64,000 bases of DNA. It comes from Bdellovibrionales bacterium. Lineage in GTDB: Bacteria; Bdellovibrionota; UBA2428. Position 1 is the stretch's first letter, and each line of letters starts with the position of its first letter. Position numbers and translations under genes: made by a program. Shown in pieces: positions 61,740 to 64,000 of the stretch. The notes under the pieces were generated by a model, which saw only the letters and a list, made by a program, of their open reading frames with translations, ran no database searches and was not told the DNA's origin. The stretch spans positions 1 to 64,000 of the forward strand of contig JAFEAR010000101.1 of the NCBI GenBank assembly GCA_018266335.1, written 5' to 3'.

Positions 61740-62786
61740 ATGGCATACCGCCAAGCGCTTCGAACTTTCACCGCTACGGCTCTGGTCGTTAGCATGTCGA
61801 TGGGCCTGAACTCGCGCGAAGCTCGCGCCTGGGGAAGGGATGGCCACCAGATCGTCGCCCGAGTGGCCGCCGATTTGGCCACGGACGGCGCCGTCTTCTG
61901 GCAAGCCAACAAAGAAAATCTCACCACGCTCACCACGGCGCCCGATGACCACTGGAAAGTGGGACCGGATGCCGACAAAGAAAAACCCAATCACTGGTTG
62001 CAGATCGACAACTACTTTGCGAATCCGCAGGACCAGACTCAGCTGGCAACTTTTCCCTTTGGCTATCAGGATGCGGTTCAGCGCTACACCGAAGAGTTTG
62101 TAACCACGAACGGCACGGCCATGTGGCGAATCAAGCAGCTCTACGACTTGGCCGTAGAGGCTTTTCGGTCGGGCGATTTTGAGCGCGGTTTGCAAATGGC
62201 GGGCACGATGACTCACTACACGGGTGATTTGTCGCAGCCGCTGCATGTTTCTAAAAACTATGATGGTGAAGAAACGGGCGACAAGGGCATTCACATGTTC
62301 TTCGAAACCAAAAACATCACCAAGCAGCGTCCTGCTCTCGAAACCGCGGCGGAACAAGAAGCGCAAGCGCTGTTGACGAATACGGAGTTCACCGCGCAAT
62401 TTGGCGGCACGCTCAAACAGAATTTGCTGAACGAAGTGAAGCGGGCGTTTGCCGAAAAAGACAACGTCATCAACACCGACAAGCAAATGGGTAGGAGTGG
62501 CGATGGGGCGACTGCTTTACGGCTGATCGCGCAGCATCGCTTGGCGGACGGCGGGGCTACGACCGCACTCGTACTGTCCGCGATGTGGCGCGACGCCGGG
62601 AATCCGGGCACGGGGGCCACCGTAAAAATCGATGTTCCCGAATGGGTTGTCCCGGAGTTCAATACTCAGAAGGACGACTTCGAGGCGCCCATCTCTACGC
62701 CCAAGAAAAAGAAGAAGCGCAAATCACGCCAAGCCGTGCTTTCGCAGCTGATGGAATACACGCAGCGCGACGACTGCGATAACTAA
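61740..62786 (+). CDS. secreted S1/P1-type nuclease
   Basis: The 348-residue protein has a signal peptide ending in ARA; the mature protein would begin WGRDGHQIVARVA, and the N-terminal Trp is the first zinc ligand in this family. NHWLQIDNYF, TMTHYTGDLSQPLHVS and GDKGIHMFFETKN supply further zinc ligands. It cleaves single-stranded DNA or RNA in the periplasm or outside. A basic tail (KKKKKRKSRQ) is added near the C-terminus. GGGGAGG precedes ATG 61740. Confidence 0.92.
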   Translation: MAYRQALRTFTATALVVSMSMGLNSREARAWGRDGHQIVARVAADLATDGAVFWQANKENLTTLTTAPDDHWKVGPDADKEKPNHWLQIDNYFANPQDQTQLATFPFGYQDAVQRYTEEFVTTNGTAMWRIKQLYDLAVEAFRSGDFERGLQMAGTMTHYTGDLSQPLHVSKNYDGEETGDKGIHMFFETKNITKQRPALETAAEQEAQALLTNTEFTAQFGGTLKQNLLNEVKRAFAEKDNVINTDKQMGRSGDGATALRLIAQHRLADGGATTALVLSAMWRDAGNPGTGATVKIDVPEWVVPEFNTQKDDFEAPISTPKKKKKRKSRQAVLSQLMEYTQRDDCDN

Positions 62787-62793
62787 CGACTAG

Positions 62794-63300
62794 CTAGCGC
62801 TCGGCTGCGTCGACCACCTTCTTGAGTTTAATGCGATGCTTACGGCGGAGCTTGGCCTGTTCTATAAGCACCCGATCATGCGCGTTGCGTGGAGTGAGCG
62901 GAGGCATGGGGGTGGGACGCCCCTCCTCGTCGAGCGCCACGAAAGTTAAAAAAGCTTTGGCGGTATGGAAGCATTCGCCGCTGATCACGTTTTCGCCCTG
63001 CACTTCCACCATGACTTCGCAGCTGGTGGTGTGCACGGCCGTTACTCGAGCGGCAAGGTTAACAACGTAGCCTTTGCGGATGGGGCGCAAGAAATTCAGC
63101 TGATCAATACTCGCCGTCACACAAGTGCGGCCGCTGTGGCGCGAAGCCGCAATGGCGGCGCAAATATCAATCCAGCTCATGAGCACGCCACCGAAGATGG
63201 CGCCCAGCTGGTTCGTATGTTGCGGAAGAACAAACTCCGTCGTGTGAACGGCGGAGTCTTCGGGATACTTTGCGCGGGCGTTACGTTTGGGGGATGCCAT
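62794..63300 (-). CDS. acyl-CoA thioesterase (hotdog fold)
   Basis: 168 residues with the YciA/acyl-CoA hydrolase pattern: TEFVLPQHTNQLGAIFGGVL, MSWIDICAAIAASRHSG, CVTASIDQLNFLRPI and a final basic tail. The Asn and Asp in the first two segments are the family's active-site residues. It hydrolyses acyl-CoA. It lies nine bases after the deoxyhypusine synthase-like gene on the same strand and is convergent with the nuclease gene. Confidence 0.92.
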   Translation of the reverse strand: MASPKRNARAKYPEDSAVHTTEFVLPQHTNQLGAIFGGVLMSWIDICAAIAASRHSGRTCVTASIDQLNFLRPIRKGYVVNLAARVTAVHTTSCEVMVEVQGENVISGECFHTAKAFLTFVALDEEGRPTPMPPLTPRNAHDRVLIEQAKLRRKHRIKLKKVVDAAER

Positions 63301-63309
63301 CCCCCGATA

Positions 63310-64000
63310 TTACCAGCCTAAAACGTAAGCGAACAGCAGCGGCGCCACGATCGTTGCGTCCGACTCTACGATGTACTTGGGCGTTTTTTCGCCCAATTTG
63401 CCCCAGGTGATTTTTTCGTTCGGAACGGCGCCCGAGTACGAGCCGTAGCTCGTGGTCGAATCGCTGATCTGGCAGAAGTAAGCCCAGAGGGGAACGTGAT
63501 CGCGTTGCAAATCTTGGTGCAGCATGGGCACCACGCAAATGGGGAAGTCGCCCGCAATGCCGCCGCCGATTTGGAAAAATCCGAGCGGGTTTTTCTTGGT
63601 CAGCTCGGTGTACCAGTCAGCCAGGCGCATCATGTACTCAATGCCCGTGCGCACGGTGTGTACGTTTTTCACGTCGCCGGTCATCACGTGACCCGCGTAC
63701 ATGTTGCCCAGGGTGGCGTCTTCCCAGCCCGGAACGAACATCGGCAGGTTCTTTTCGGCCGCAGCTAGGAGCCAGCTGTTTTTGGGGTCAATTTGGTAGG
63801 ACTTCTTGAGCTTGCCGCTCAGAAGAATTTTGTAGAAAAATTCGTGCGGGAAAAAGCGCTGGCCAGCTTTGTCGGCGGCCACCCATTCTTCCAGGACGGC
63901 CGTTTCAATCCGGCGCATAGCTTCCATTTCGGGAATGCAGGTGTCCGTAACGCGGTTCATATGTTTTTCCAGCAGACGAACTTCGTCGGCCGGGGTGAGG
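63310..64000 (-). CDS. deoxyhypusine synthase-like protein (5' part outside window)
   Basis: The frame is open to the window edge; LTPADEVRLLEKH precedes an internal Met. Visible family segments are GWEDATLGNMYAGHVM, GFFQIGGGIAGDFPICVVP, TTSYGSYSGAVPNEKITWGK with the likely active-site Lys, and ESDATIVAPLLFAYVLGW. Bacterial members are often called deoxyhypusine or homospermidine synthase-like and probably transfer an aminobutyl group from spermidine. No eIF5A exists in bacteria, so a polyamine product is more likely. Confidence 0.9.
   Translation of the reverse strand, partial: LTPADEVRLLEKHMNRVTDTCIPEMEAMRRIETAVLEEWVAADKAGQRFFPHEFFYKILLSGKLKKSYQIDPKNSWLLAAAEKNLPMFVPGWEDATLGNMYAGHVMTGDVKNVHTVRTGIEYMMRLADWYTELTKKNPLGFFQIGGGIAGDFPICVVPMLHQDLQRDHVPLWAYFCQISDSTTSYGSYSGAVPNEKITWGKLGEKTPKYIVESDATIVAPLLFAYVLGW

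Noticed and set aside
1..64000. CRISPR arrays, rRNA genes, prophage or toxin-antitoxin modules
   Set aside because: No regularly spaced repeats, rRNA-like sequence, phage structural genes or toxin-like partner genes were seen on either strand.

Overview
The window is a GC-rich (roughly 55-60 %), densely coded piece of a Gram-negative chromosome. Gene content and order point to the Bdellovibrionota or a close relative. The evidence is a long one-strand array running lysS, lolC/E, lolD, bamA, skp, lpxD, fabZ, lpxA, a Gfo/Idh oxidoreductase, lpxB, lpxK, lpxL, core glycosyltransferases, cmk and lnt, together with many small secreted proteins and secreted hydrolases of unknown family. This assignment is inferred from reading alone; no search was run.

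Layout. 118-5741: tRNA-Leu(CAG), a cysteine desulfurase/mnmA pair for tRNA 2-thiolation, a possible outer-membrane protein, a CDF metal transporter and a lipoprotein. 5742-6514: an AT-richer island with a small XRE regulator enclosed by a perfect 32-bp inverted repeat. 6550-24517: the envelope-biogenesis array (lipid A, LPS core, lipoprotein acylation and sorting, Omp85 assembly), mostly with 4-bp overlaps. 24575-28748: an M48 lipoprotein protease, a DUF503 protein behind a strong terminator, an AT-rich stretch with two DnaA-box-like sites, secreted proteins, and a molybdopterin enzyme with its cytochrome b. 28921-41334: two GNAT proteins with a fatty acid hydroxylase, a GT1 glycosyltransferase, HutD, a secreted glycosidase-like protein, a lipase, an MnmC-like methyltransferase, YaeQ, DinB, a Lys/Ala-rich small protein, a DEAD-box helicase and an ABC-2 exporter. 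41368-48106: mainly secreted proteins of unknown function, including one directly behind a TPP riboswitch, plus tRNA-Gly(GCC) and a dienelactone hydrolase. 48109-64000: AmpG, a metzincin-like lipoprotein, Tex, an EamA exporter, a KirBac channel, an SDR, aconitase, a secreted HExxH protein, a catalytically dead HUH-transposase relative, S1/P1 nuclease, a thioesterase and the C-terminal part of a deoxyhypusine synthase-like protein.

How it fits together. The central array supplies nearly a whole outer-membrane assembly line: lipid A synthesis (LpxA, D, B, K, L), sugar addition (GT2, GT9), lipoprotein maturation and sorting (Lnt, LolCD) and beta-barrel insertion (BamA, Skp). The GnnA-like oxidoreductase between lpxA and lpxB suggests a diamino-sugar lipid A like that reported for Bdellovibrio. 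AmpG recovers muropeptides. The nuclease, lipase, proteases and glycosidase-like protein fit a bacterium that digests external macromolecules.

The least explained points are: the TPP riboswitch in front of an orphan secreted protein; the inverted-repeat-bounded XRE cassette and a related operator 21 kb away; the DnaA-box element at 25.8 kb; the palindrome over the dinB start; and the HUH-transposase relative that has lost its catalytic residues.
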